DNA from: Rotaria sp. Silwood1
Lineage: Eukaryota; Rotifera; Eurotatoria; Philodinida; Philodinidae
Assembly (NCBI GenBank): GCA_905250075.1
Contig: CAJNOP010000709.1
Location: forward strand, 1 to 64,000
Length of the DNA: 64,000 nucleotides
Reading direction: 5' to 3'
The notes under the pieces are model-generated. The model ran no database searches. It was not told where the DNA came from and worked only from the letters and a program-made list of their open reading frames with translations. Shown one piece after another: positions 48,783-61,373 of the stretch. Each line of letters begins with the position of its first letter. Positions within the stretch are counted from its first letter, which is position 1. The translations under genes and the position numbers were made by a program.

Positions 48783-49858
48783 CTAAAATNNNNNNNNNNA
48801 ACGCATTTTACGAAAAACAACAAATAAAATAAATAATAAAATAAAATAAATAACTAATAGAAAAAAGAAAAACGAACGTGCTGTACAATTTATTACACCA
48901 AATAATGAAATTATGTTCATAGCTTTTTCATATTGAAAATCTAATAAACATCGATTATAGTCCGGTATTGATGATAACTTTTCACTGTGAAAATTTCGAT
49001 AAACTGTTCGATTATATAATGGTTGAGGACCACGATAATCTTCAAAATAAACATTATCTCTCAAATGTTTGAATTCTTCTTCCATAAAAATAATAGGTCG
49101 TTTAAAAACAGTCCAAATGATACCTTCTGTACATGGTGGTGTAGTCAATGAACCTTCATATCTCCAAAAATCTTGTAGATTTTCACCCATAAGTAATGTT
49201 ATATTAGAATCAAATAGAATCGAATCATTTTCAGATGTTAATGTTTTTGCTGTATCAAAATATCTATGCCATTCATCACGTGTAAGATCATTTTTATCAA
49301 AAACAAATCTCTTCTTATGTAAATAACTTTGCATAAACATACCAAGTACAGCTATTTGAGATGTAACAGGATTTTGATAAACAAAATGTATTTCACCAGC
49401 ATACTTAACACCATTTCTAAGAGAAACAAAAAAATAAATATATCTTTAAGAATTTATGAGTATTTTTTGTAGGTTTACATTTGATGTTCACTGCCTGATT
49501 TATAGTTTTCTCCCCAATGTAAATGAAAATTTACAAATTCAAATGTTCCATTGAGACCACCACCAGTTAATTGAATAGGTGATTGTTTATATTCATTATT
49601 TATGGTACCAATAATTGTATGTCCATTATTTTTCAATGTAAAATAATGTTTTTCATCATGTGTTGAAATAAATGTGAATGGTTTAAAATCTTTATAGACT
49701 GTACATGCTGTTAAAATATTGATTGGTGATTGTGATTGACCATCACATGATGGATAATGTTCACTCCAAATATCTGGTCCAAGATCACCATAATTCCATT
49801 GAGTACCAGAAACAGATATAAATAGTAAATATATTATACACACGTCGCGAGCTTTCAT
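48783..49858 (-). CDS. Transmembrane alpha-carbonic anhydrase D, 3' end in an assembly gap
   Basis: Exon 1 is 49858-49479 and exon 2 is 49416 to about 48783, joined by a 62-nt intron in phase; about 337 residues if the gap size is right. A signal peptide is present (about 1-18). Zinc ligands are His112, His114 and His125, with His80 in NNGH and the pocket motif SLTTPPCTEGIIW. The C-terminus has a long membrane segment (FFFFLLVIYFILLFILFVVF) followed by RKMR, so it looks like a true single-pass protein rather than a GPI protein. Ten N at 48790-48799 hide the last codons and the stop may be misplaced. Confidence 0.85.
48790..48799. other. Assembly gap of ten N
   Basis: The run of N falls in the 3' coding end of carbonic anhydrase D. 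The true gap length is unknown. Confidence 0.98.
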
Positions 49859-52230
49859 AAATAATAACTGGTTGAAACAAATTATTCAAAATGATATCAA
49901 ATAGTAATTCACCTGTACACGTCAGTTTTAATACGTAATAGAAAAGAGAAATGTACGTAATAGAAAAGAGAAATGCATAATAATATTTGAAGCTTGAACA
50001 ACATTATTTTTTATATTTCAGAAATATCGTAACAGAACGGTCTACAGGTGACGACATAATATTGGTTGATATTTACTTTATAGTAATTTTTAAAAAAATA
50101 AGATGATAGTGAGTGATACAAACAACAAATATTATTGCAATCACTACTTGTTTGAAATGTTTTTTTTTTCTACGAACGTCTTCGAAAGAAACAAACATTA
50201 GCTGTTAGTCGCGTATAAATAGATATGTTTTGATTTTTGCTTCATTTCTATGTTGATATTGAATATTTCTACATTATGATTATAGGGTAGATTTTTATAA
50301 AATGAAAAACCAATTCATAAGTAGTCGAACAACGAATAATATAAGTTACCAAATAAGAAATATATGACATCTGAGAAACAGTCCCATACTAATTTTGACT
50401 TAGTAAATAAACAGTAAGTAAAATTGGTTGCATGCATAAAAAAAACAAGTATTAAATAAAATAGTTTACTAATTCCATCATCTATCGATTGATAGAATCC
50501 ATTTTTTTTTAAAGAGAACGGAGGTCGATCACTGTCAAAATTGCTCCGCCCCCCTGGAGAAATTCGATTTCTTCTATGTCAAATTATCACACAAGGTGTC
50601 CGAATGGGAACCCTGGTAGAATTAGTCATATATTAATTATTCGTGTGCTATGTATCGATCGATCGGAATAGTCGATCGCTGTCGTGTTTACATTAAAATC
50701 GACTGTTTGATAATAATCAACATGTTTTATTCATCTATATCATTAGTAACCAAGCTAATTTTAATATGATTTGATAATAGTTTTTAAGTGCTGAAACATA
50801 ATACAAAAACATCGAGATAAAAAACACTAATCACACAAAGAAATCTTAAAGGCATTATTCTCAAGACAAGATTTTGAGCCTTTTTTATTGATGTTCAATA
50901 GGTTTCGATGAGAAAATTATGACTTGTATGAAAACTAATATGATATTCTGAATCAGTATATCAAACTGAGTGGACTTATCTATAAGTTTTATTTTCGTCG
51001 AAATTCTGTTTTTCTTTTTAATTCATTTGCTCTCTAGAGTTCTAGTATAGTTTTATAAGTTTAGAATTTGATTCTCACTGTCAAAATAACTTTTCAATGA
51101 GATTTATTTTCTGATCCAATTCTGATAGGAACCAAAAATGAATTTTTCGACGAAAAAATAAACAGATTACGAAAATTTTTAAAATATACCTAAGTCATCA
51201 GAAAAGAAGGCTCAAAATCTTGGTTAATTCTACCAAGATTCCCTTTCCAATACTTTATAAGTTACTTTGACATAGAAGAAATCTAATTTCAACAGCTATC
51301 TCTCTAACATTGAAAACTATCGATGAAACTTTGAAAATGAATAATCGAAGTTAAATAATAGATCATTAATCTTGAAATATCATCCTTGATGAAAATTTAA
51401 TCAACTACTGCTGTATAAAATTAACTGAAATGGGATAATATAAGAATTTCAAATTCATTTTAAACAAGACTTTTCTTTCTTATCACGCTATTTTGTTGAT
51501 TCATTCCTGACAAAAATAAATCGTTATACTTCAGAACTAGAAGGAAAAAGATAGGAAAAAAACATCACTGTTTTTATGTCGTATGATACATTCTTTTCAT
51601 CATTTCCAAAGGTACTTGACAGCAATATTACTATCGATTTCATTAAAAATAAAAAAAAAACAGAATGAAAAACATGTAATTATAAAATATGTTTATGTTT
51701 TTTCTTTCGCTTTTCATGGCCATGTCAGGTAGAAATGTCAAAGTTGCTTTAATAGATATATAACTATTCATTATTTTTTTAATTTTTATTTGAGAGACTT
51801 TGATTAGTGTGACGAAAACAAAAATTGCGTCAGTAAAAATAATATTATGGAAGAAAATTTTGGGCGTTTATCAATAAATGAAATATATCGAGATTACTAT
51901 GATTGACAGATTGATCTATTCACAATATGAAAATAAAGTTTTGTTTTATAATTATCTACACATTGCATTTTTAAGCTTCATCGTGATAACATCTGTTTTT
52001 GTTTTTCGATTGTCCAAATTGCTTTATACTGAGAGAAACTAGTAACATTAATACATCGGTCATCGTCTAATTATTAAAGAATTTTTTCCATTGTAAAACT
52101 CGATACAAGTAATATTAATCATATATTTATTTGAGTATTCTTTTCATAATGATTGATGAAAATTGTATACGACATATATATGTATATAAACATTTTGGCG
52201 CATAAATAAAATCTATTCATTATAATAAAC
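49859..52230. other. Intergenic with an interrupted inverted repeat
   Basis: No gene seen. It contains the inverted repeat described at 50540-51290, and an 18-nt tandem (ACGTAATAGAAAAGAGAA) twice at about 49935-49972. Confidence 0.4.
50540..51290. repeat. Interrupted inverted repeat
   Basis: Left blocks 50560-50625 (includes TTTCTTCTATGTCAAA) and 50868-50895 (CAAGATTTTGAGCC) pair with the contiguous right arm 51200-51290, where the two blocks are adjacent. The left arm therefore carries about 240 nt of extra sequence between them. Possibly a decayed foldback or miniature element with a later insertion. Confidence 0.5.
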
Positions 52231-52293
52231 ATGCAGATTTGGTTCATTATTGACGATGTCTATTCGTCTAAATACACGTCGTTTATCTACTAA
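52231..52293 (+). promoter_or_regulatory. Upstream open reading frame overlapping the acetyltransferase start
   Basis: An ATG at 52231 opens a 20-codon frame that ends at TAA 52291-52293, past the main ATG at 52256 and in another frame. If the transcript begins upstream of 52231, it would reduce initiation at the main start. Confidence 0.4.
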
Positions 52294-54046
52294 AACTTTT
52301 AAATCATCATCATTGATTCATTTTCATTATGGTACAAAAGAAGATGTTGGTTTTAAACGTTTATTTCGTTTTTTTCATCAAGCATTTCCATTAGCATTTA
52401 ATCGTGAAACATTTCAACGTGCATATGATGCATCTGATATATCAAAAACTGTATATCGTACAAAATATTGTTGTAAATTAAAAATTTATGGTGCTATTTT
52501 AGCAACATCTATATTTGATTCAAATCAAAAACGTAAATTAAAAATTTTAATGCTTGTTGAAGATAATCATAGTATACATGCAATTAATATTGGTAAACAT
52601 CTTTTATTACAAATGATTGAAACATGTAAACAATTAGAAAATATTATACAAATTTATGCATATGTTGAATCAACAAATATTGATGGAATTAATTTTTATA
52701 AAATGATGGGATTTCAACAAAGAGAAATTCTACAAGATTATTTTCCACCACGTGTATCATTAACATCAAATGCTATTAAACTTGAATATAGACTTAGAAC
52801 AAGTATAAGTAATGATTTAATTAGTAATAGTAAAATAATAGTTAGTCCTAGTTCAATAAAAAATAATGTAAGTGTTTTTTTTTTTGTTAATATTAATTTC
52901 TTAGTAGGTTTTCTTTTCTTACAATTCTTTAACAATTAGATTAAATATCGAAAAAAATTATTTTTGATACTTTTTAATATCCTAAAAAAAGTTTGAAAAA
53001 ATTTTTTCTGTATAAGCTTTGATTTTATAATCTTCTCTAAAAAAAAAATAATGACAATCAAATAAAAAAACGAAGAAAATACAGAAACAAGTTTATAAAA
53101 TTTTTATTCTACCAAATGTTCGAAATGCTTGATCTAATTATTCATACATCATGCCATTCATTGAATCCAAACATCAAAAAAAAAACTGACTTTAGACTTT
53201 CGATTTGAAACTTTGCATGGAGATAGACATTAACAAGAATAGTTTCTTGTGAAAGTTTCAGTTCTCGTTGCTATTTCTTTTCCTGAGATACAACCGTAGT
53301 AATAACTTGTCTTTTACACCGTTCATATAAACCCGCAAATTTAATGTTCTGATTTTAAAACTTTCGTAACAAGCTATTCTGGATATAAGCATAGAGTCCC
53401 AGAAGAGCAAAGAGTAAGTCATGAAAATGATAGACAGTGAAAACAAAATTTAATCTAAGCGTTATAATCAAGTATCATGACAATCAACTATTATCGAAAT
53501 GTTTATTGAAGAACAATGAAATACTGCAGAAAATATAAAGTACTATTTTTACTATCATTGTACATAAAGAGAAAGTTTCTTTGACTTTTCTATAGAATAT
53601 TGAAATACCTCTGTCACGAATTGTAGTGTAGCATTTAGTATTCCAAAATTCTTTCTGGTTTTAAAAATTGTACCGTTTACGTATGGAGAGAAATGTACGA
53701 TCAGAAAAGTAAAAAGTATTTCTCGCTTTTTCTGAAAACATTATATAATAGATATTAAAAAAAAAGCAATCAGAAATAAATTAAATTTTCGATATAGTTT
53801 GTAAACTATTGGATGTCTTTTCTAAATGATAAATTTTTATTTTTCTTTTATCATTGTTTACAATTTTAAATAATTATTCTATCTCATTTAGCAAGACTCA
53901 CCATCGGAACTCAGTCCATCATCAAATATAAGTGAGGTACATTCTTTTTTTATTCTACTTTATTAAATATTATTATTTATTTTTATTTTTATTTTTATTT
54001 TTAGCTTTCAACAGCTAATAGTAAAGTATCAAAAACTATTGAATGA
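52256..54046 (+). CDS. NAA50-like GNAT-family N-acetyltransferase, three exons
   Basis: Exons 52256-52867, 53892-53936 and 54005-54046 join with all boundaries in phase 0 (donors GTAAGT and GTACAT), giving 232 residues and a TGA stop; AATAAA follows near 54063. Residues about 35-180 form the acetyltransferase domain. They include RLFRFFHQAFPLAF, ILMLVEDNHSI, the acetyl-CoA loop region INIGKHLLLQMIETC, the late-strand motif NFYKMMGF (about 146-153) and DYFPPRVS, resembling the YY-R segment of NAA50. The usual R-x-x-G-x-G loop is altered: only one Gly is kept. The tail from about 185 is Ser/Asn-rich and low-complexity. Unspliced read-through at the first donor would give a hydrophobic ending instead. 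NAA50 enzymes acetylate protein N-termini; activity here is inferred. Confidence 0.78.
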
Positions 54047-54933
54047 AGTCAATAACATGCTGTAATAAAAAGTTTATTTCCATTGATAAATAAATAAAAA
54101 AAAAACAACAACTATATTCATTATTGTATACTATCTCAACAGAGTTTATATGGAATAATTGTTTTATGAAAAAATGTTGACATACATTTTAATATACAAA
54201 CAAAAAGAAATATGTGAAACAAGAAAAAATTCATTGACATATATCTAACAGAAAATGGTTGACAGAGAAGGAGAGAGTACGAAATAAAAAGAAAGTCTCT
54301 CATTTTACTCATTCACATACGCCTTCAATGAAACGAATATTGAAATGTGAGTAAGCACAAGAATATGGTACCGTCATCGTCCTATTATTCGTTCATTTAT
54401 TTCGGATATTGACGGAATTTCACATTATCGTCGATGTATATCCACATATATAAAGGTGGATATTCAAATAGACGCGATTCAAATGTGTCGCATTATGGCT
54501 CACCCATCAGTCAGATGAAACAGCTCGGAAAGAATCATCATCACTAAAAAGCACATTCCGCTGTTATTTGGGTCAGACACAATATACATTTTTAATCATC
54601 AAACGAACACACAGAAAAAAAAAGATCTTTCATTTTCATTCTTGTTCTTTTCTTCATCTAATGATAAAACAAACAATGGCAAAAAGTAATAATCTTTCAT
54701 CATTTTTAATCTAAATATCGGTAAGAATATGTTCTCTTTTCTCTATGAATTTTGCAGCAATATGGCAAGATACCAGCGTGACTGATTGATATATTAACTG
54801 ATTTCAGTCATGTGATGTCTTTCCACTTTGCTCAATAAATAATTCAATTACAGTTAAAATAATTAGGACATATACACACATATTTCTTCTTTTTTTTTGT
54901 TGGAATTATTTTTCGTTATATAATTATCCATCT
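54047..54933. other. Intergenic, one possible exon fragment
   Basis: Around 54450-54550 both forward frames are open and one reads GGYSNRRDSNVSHYGSPISQ then a stop, with base composition richer in G and C than nearby. It may be a C-terminal exon of an unrecognised gene. Otherwise nothing is seen. Confidence 0.3.
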
Positions 54934-55295
54934 TTAATTTTCAACAAGCTTGTCAGAACTATGGACAATAGATTGTGTATCAATATCATATTTACTTAAT
55001 GATTCAACTGTTTTACCTTTACGTGGAACTTCATGTACAATTCCATTACTGCTTCATCAAGACTACCCAATTGATAATGGTCTTAAACAGCATTAAGTTG
55101 ATTATATACTGCATTAACTGATTTAAGAATTGAATCTAGATCATTTTGTTCAACAAAAAAAAAGTATTAAGAATTCGAATAGATTTTTCAACATGTTAAA
55201 GTTTTCCTGATGCTTTAACTGTTTTGTATGATATAGCACAAGCTGCTATTTCTATACAAACATAATTTGATGATTCAACAACAATTTTTATGAAA
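54934..55295 (-). pseudogene. Decayed coding sequence of unknown family
   Basis: The minus strand shows successive coding-like pieces in different frames: VESSNYVCIEIAACAISYKT, a stop, HVEKSIRILNT, EQNDLDSILKSVNAVYNQLN, a stop after NAV, HYQLGSLDEAV, a frame change, then GIVHEVPRKGKTVESLSKYD to a stop at 54934-54936. At least two stops and two shifts are needed to read it as one protein. I do not recognise the family. Most likely a processed or truncated pseudogene. Confidence 0.45.
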
Positions 55296-57622
55296 TAATA
55301 ATTAGTAAGACTTATTTATGATGGATAGATAAGAGATTGTAAGGTATAGAAAAGCTGCTACAAGGCTTTTAAAAAATCAAATTTCTAGTTTTCTCCATCT
55401 TCGAATCTGGCATATCGATTCATACTCTTGATATGTCAGAGACACCCAATACTTTATTTCATTGGTTTTTTTCATCAGTGGCTCATCTGGAATCGCTGTT
55501 TAGGAAATATAAATCAGTATCTTATACAATCATGTAGTATTAAAATTAAAGAAGATTTAACATTGAAAACTGTAGCTTTTGTCATTTTACAACACTCTTT
55601 CAACAAGTTCTAACTAAATTAAAGAAAACGATTGTATTATCAATCTTTTTTTAATACTTTCTCGTCAGTTTTTGTAAATGAATACCATTATCCTTTCAAG
55701 TTGTAAAAACAAATCAATCGTATTTTTTGTTGATACAAAATGTTCGAAATATTTTCGTAACTATTCCAATAACTTCTATTCTAAAGTTGATTAATATAAA
55801 TCGATATTCTTTTGGTTCATTGATTTTGAATCAACTGTGGAACATGATGCAAAAAGAGCAGAAGTAAATTTTGGAAAAAGACACTACAAAAATCGACATA
55901 TGTCCAAGTAAAATTCATACAAGATCTGACTTGACAAAGTTCAATTGAATAATCGTCATCAATATGCTAAACTTGATGAGAATGCTTTAATAGAATTCTT
56001 TATTTTTTATTTATGCATCATGTCTTCTATGAATTTCCGAATCCGTGTTTAAGCTTGAGTTTTCAACTTTCAAAGCAAGCCGTACATGAGCTCTTCCGTA
56101 GCGTAAGTCTTTTGATGGCTTGAAGCTTGAAAACTCAATTGAATTCAAGTTTCAACTCTTGCATATGTGCAATTCATTGTTCCAATACATTCATGGAAGG
56201 TGTTTTTAACTAGATAAAGCATGTGTAAGCAATATAGTCCAAATTCAATGTTCATTGAAACTAGAGCGGCTGAGGTACAAATAAGATTGAATTGTAAGAT
56301 GAAACACCACGAGTTTTTGCATTTGTTCAAAATGAATCTGACGTGATCCAATGTGCTCGGCGATTCGAAAAGTATCACTATATAAAAAAAAGATCTTATC
56401 GTAGCTAGTTCGATAGTTAACATGTCTTAATGTAATCTTCGTATTTATTTTGTTGATTATATGGTTTACAAAGTTATCATTTAGTTATGAAAGATTTTCT
56501 TGTGAAAAAAATCAATAAAACTGTTGTCTAATAGAAAAAAATCGAACATAGTTCTATTTTCTATAAAAGAAGTTTTGTTTCAATGATTTTTCTAACAAAT
56601 CCTTCTATCTTACGTTAGAAGGAAAGTTATGTACCCCATTTCAAAATTAAGAGTTGGTAGCCCTGGTCTGCTTCTTTAGTTCTTGTTTATAATTGAAAAT
56701 ATTCGTTCGTTTTCTTTCATCTAATAGTTTGTATTCGTTTCTATTCTCTCACGGCGCATAAACATTGATATTGATCTTGCTCTTTTTTTTTGTTCTTATT
56801 GCCCATTAACTTGTGCGTTGCATATTTTATTATAAGTGATACTGCTATCGTTATATATACATATACATTCCTCCTTCCATTCGAAAAAAGATGGTTATAT
56901 TGTTGGCATTTTCTTCTTCTTGATTCATTCATTTTTCATTATTGAAATAAAATTAGCCGAAATTCTACGATTCTAAAAAGGATAATTCTACGATACTAAA
57001 AACCTAACATTCCATGAACTTAAGATACGCAAAAAATTCCACGTTACTCAAATTCGAAATCTATAGAACTGAAGAACCCATTATTCATGAATGTTACAAC
57101 TAGAAATACTCCATCATCGCACGAAACAGATATCGCAACCTTCAAAAATTCGAAACTCCATGATGTACAAATCTATGGTTGAAAAACGTGTTTCAGACAG
57201 ACACACATAAGTAGGTAGACAACTATAGATTAATTCTTGTCTGCAGATCCTAGCCTTTTAGTCTAGGAAAACATTATGACTCATTGAGAAATGAAAAATC
57301 TTGATGTAGGTTTCTCCATCATCTCTTGATATATATGGTTGAAACCTTTATGATTCGATGAAAAACATGACATGCATTTATTATGACAATATCAGACAAA
57401 ACAACAATGCTGTGAAGAACCCATTGAAAAGCTTATGTATACTTGAGATTTCATCGCAAAAAAATACTGTTTTTTTCAATAACTGATGAAAGGCTATAAT
57501 AGTTTATTGTGGGTATTGAAAAAGACATGCATGATATTTTATTTCATATTAATATAAAACACCAACTACAGTAATACGGTAAATGTTAATCTAACTACAA
57601 TGATATAAATTTTCATAATAGT
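55296..57622. other. Intergenic, nothing recognised
   Basis: AT-rich. Open frames such as 56145-56423 (minus) lack domain features and I do not call them. Confidence 0.4.
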
Positions 57623-57860
57623 TTATGCAACGGATTGAACTTTCTGTGTTTCCGGATCCACTTGAAGCTGTACCATCTTTTGATTGTCGGTTCGAATATA
57701 GCCCGCGTATTGGTAAACGCGTGGTTCCATACCTAAAATACTTTACTAGAGAGAAAACTTTACTATTGGCATGCAACATACCGTTGGCCTCCAGCTCTGC
57801 GACAGCTTCATCAACATGTTTTCCGACCAAATGTTTGTATGTTTCACTATGCGACGCCAT
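57623..57860 (-). pseudogene. Small serine-protease-inhibitor-like protein (potato inhibitor I style), one frameshift
   Basis: The start at 57860 gives MASHSETYKHLVGKHVDEAV and AELEANG, the LVGK...EA pattern of the potato inhibitor I / eglin family. Near 57735 a run of four T breaks the frame. With one T fewer the reading continues (KYLGMEPRVYQY, then IRTDNQKMVQLQVDPETQKV) to a TAA at 57623-57625, for about 78 residues, the normal size. In that family the loop before the RTD/RxD segment contacts the protease. The assignment rests on short motifs. The shift may be a true lesion or a homopolymer assembly error. The overlapping plus-strand frame is a shadow. Confidence 0.5.
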
Positions 57861-60517
57861 TTTTTCGATTTTCTTTTTGCTAGATGTGCACGACAGTCAA
57901 TCAATCGATAAAATGAAAGAGAAACTGCGTCTTAATGGTAAATATCACACAAAACTACTGAAGCGTTACATGTTGACACTATTTGCTATCATAGAAAATT
58001 TGCATAGAAAGGCAAAGAAAAAAAAGTCGTAGCATATTGAGATACAATTATGCATTTATCATACAAACCTTAGTCATATGGGGATGATTGGAAGAAATCA
58101 AGGGTAAAACTAACTTTGAATCAAAAGCAAACTCAAATACCATGCGCACATCTATGAAGAGATAAATAGTGAATTAGTTGGCTACTAGAAAAATAAAAAG
58201 TCAAACATTTGCTTGTTTTACTCAATAGGCGTTCCTTGTATTTCATAGTTGCTGTAGTGATTAGCGACAGACGATGTTCAGTCGAGAATGAGGGCATAGG
58301 TGCACATAAGCCAATTGAGAAACAGATCAACCTATATTTCTTTGATACAAATCAATCTGCTAGTCTCAACTCTTGCTTTTCAGCAATCGATCTAGTCGAA
58401 AATTAAATAATTTTAAATAAATGCACAGTTAATGTCGCCGACGCATTTCGTGTTATTAATTAATATATTGAAACACTCTTCAAGATTCGGCATTTACAGT
58501 TGTAAGCAAAATGAGAAATTCAGGATTTAATTAATAATAATAATAAAAAAGAGTAGAGAAAGATTTAAATACGACTGAAAAGAAAAAAGAAAACAAAAAC
58601 AAAAACAAAAGGTACAATCGAAAATATTATAATTAAAAGCTAATAGTGAACCGCACTCTACTTTGATTTTAAATTATTTCATCTATATCGAGTTTATTGT
58701 AATATTTAATATACATATATACATCGATTTAATCATGTAGAAAAACCCGATATCAATAGAACAATTAGTGAAACATTTGAATCAATTAAATTAGTGGATA
58801 AATGTTCAAATAATGATTTTATTTTAATAATTTTATTTAATTGTATTATAATATAGATTTTGTTTTAGTATGAATTGCAGATAGTCAATATATTTAATAA
58901 ATTGTACTTAGAATAATATTTATAATAAAAATAATGTAGTACAAAATTGAATTTAACGACTAAAACATTATTTAACTCATGAGGAGTAAATAAAATTAAA
59001 AGAAGATATGAGAAACAGTTTGTAGCGAAGAGATAAATATATGTAGATTGAAACATTATTGCAATTATTTTTTAGAAATTCTGTTCTTTAATTTATTATT
59101 GAATGAGTAAAGATAAATTAATTGTACAATGATGTTTCATTCGACGTTTTATTAATTGGATAAAATAATATTTGTGATAATAAATAATCGTTCAATAAAT
59201 TCTATAATTTTATTTGAAGATCGGATTTTTTATGAAGAATAACAATAACACAGACCTATACCATATATTCTGTATTTCGAATAAAATCTCTATCGAAAAC
59301 TAAAACTTATTGTAACCGAAGGAATACATTTATAACAGATAAATAATAGTAATAATATAAAAAGATATTAATCATCAATAATCAACATGATTAAAAAATC
59401 TTGTTCAATTAAAGCTTTACATATTGAATGAGTTTCAACATATTTTATTTTGTAATTCAAAACTTAATAAATTTTTTAATTTTGTTTGTAAATTCAATTT
59501 TTCTAAGTAATCAAATACTAAAATGTGTGCTTAAAAGTTGAATAGTTTTTATAAAGTTATCATTAAAATTATATTTATGCTAAACCAAATGTAATAATAA
59601 TTTTAAAATAACAATTAATAATATTAAAGAAATGAGATGAAAAAAAGTTGTTAAAAATAATTCAATTAAGTCTTCGTTTAATTATTTCAAAAAAATCTTT
59701 ATTCTACGATTTAAAAAATTTTCATAAATAAGGATTATTTAATATTTCTGTCTATAAATCAAATTTAATAAATTTTTAAATAACAACAATTAATGAATAA
59801 ACGACCCGTCTAATGGTACCTTAATAAAGGAAATAACAATTTTGAGTTATGAACAACAATAGCAAAAGTTAAAAAGCACTGTATGGCTGATCGTTGCATA
59901 GAAAAACGCAAACTAATTTTCTTTGCCCTATCAAATTTGTTATAGATCTATTGTATTCATTTCTTAATACTCAGGGGTACATTTTTCTATGCTACAGTCA
60001 TATGCTTATTTGGAGAACATCTCTATTGAGGTGAAATATTTCTCTGAAGGTGATATAACGGTATGTTTTTGTATATCTCTGAATATCCTTCTTCTCTCAA
60101 AAAAAACGCATTAGGAATGCTGTGCTCTAACGTATCCCTGTAAAATTCATTGTTTTTAGTGACATATAGCATAAAAAGATGCATTCAAATTAATGACACA
60201 TGGGCGCCTCAAACGAATTATAAGAACATAATCAAACGACATTATAAATAGCATTGATTGTAGAAGAAAAAACGCGTAATATGTAAATTGGACGAACTCA
60301 ATAGCGTAAGAGATAATTAAAAGAAAGGTACGCCAGTTTTAGAAACTTGTAAGACATTTCTGTCTAATGATGAATTTTAATATTCAAAAGCTAAGGTGGA
60401 AGTGTTCTTAAAGAAGGATTCTTGCAGATATTTTGTCTTATAGTGAAACATAGTAAACTCATTAGAAATTGACTTTGATGAAAAATATCCTTGTCAGAAG
60501 AGAGTTGGTAGTTATGG
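57861..60517. other. AT-rich intergenic stretch, nothing recognised
   Basis: Extremely AT-rich between about 58.4 and 59.8 kb. No exon, RNA gene or element end identified. Confidence 0.45.
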
Positions 60518-60525
60518 CATAGAAT

Positions 60526-61365
60526 CAGGGTTGCCAGATCGAAATCTTACAAATCGGAATTCTTTTGCTGGAATTCGGAAAAATTCGGAAAAAAATTCGG
60601 AAAGTCATTTTTAAGCTTTTTGACGTTTAAGCGAATTTTTTCTAACAGAAAAGTCTTCTGCATTTGGTTATTCTTTCTGTAGATATATTTCATCAATGTT
60701 AAAATAAATGTATTAATTATAACACCATTAGGAAACATCATTTTCAAGAAGAGACTGTTAATACAAGAAAAACAACTCAAAATACACTATCCATACATAT
60801 GTATATATACAATTCAAAACACTTATGGAAAAACACTAAAGTTTATTTATCAAGACGTGTCTTTCTAACAAATTTTTCATTTGAAGCTATTATTGTCAAT
60901 ACTTCGTCTTGAGTTAAAAGAAAGTCATAAAAACATGAACAATGAATATCAGAATTCATTCGGATTTGTAGTTCAGCTTCAACTAATTCTATATCCATTC
61001 GATTGCGATAATTAGACCATAGATGATTCATTTGACTAAATATTGATTGAAGCTATTCTAATAAATCTTAGACGAGATGAGATTTGAAAAAAAAAGATCA
61101 TATTAAATCTTCTCTTCTCTCCCTTCTCTTCTTATTTCTAATAATACAATCAATTACCCAATGATTATAAGAAAATAAAGATGGCGCCATGTGAAATCTA
61201 TCAAAATATATATATAGAAAATTGTAATGGACAGGAAATTTAAAGAAAATACTACCATCTGGAAAAAATCCAAGAATTCGGATAAATTCGGACAGTCGGA
61301 AGGCAGTCGGAAAAACTTAGAAAAGTCTGAAAATTCAGACTAATTCGGACAATCTGGCAACCCTG
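60526..61365 (-). mobile_element. hAT-like DNA transposon, copy 2 (inverted relative to copy 1)
   Basis: The ends are CAGGGTTGCCAGATC and ATCTGGCAACCCTG, flanked by the 8-bp direct repeat CATAGAAT (60518-60525 and 61366-61373). Subterminal TTCGGA-type motifs match copy 1, and internal pieces such as CAAAAAGCTTAAAAATGACT correspond to copy 1 read on the other strand. Length is 840 bp. It retains a transposase remnant at 60843-61050. Confidence 0.9.
60843..61050 (-). pseudogene. hAT transposase C-terminal remnant
   Basis: The minus strand reads FSQMNHLWSNYRNRMDIELV, then EAELQIRMNSD and CFYDFLLTQDEVLTIIASNE, ending KTRLDK at a stop. This is the pattern of the hAT C-terminal dimerisation region (S-x-M-x-x-x-x-x-x-x-R-N-R-x preceding the L-x-x-R-x-N segment). 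The DDE catalytic core and BED finger are missing, so the element cannot mobilise itself. Confidence 0.7.
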
Positions 61366-61373
61366 CATAGAAT

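Noticed and set aside
49069-49326. A plus-strand frame of 85 codons
   Set aside because: It is antisense to carbonic anhydrase D exon 2.
56145-56423. A 92-codon minus-strand frame
   Set aside because: No domain, no splice context and no sign of coding composition against the local background.
57625-58032. A 135-codon plus-strand frame
   Set aside because: It is antisense to the inhibitor-like gene and its downstream part has no protein-like pattern.
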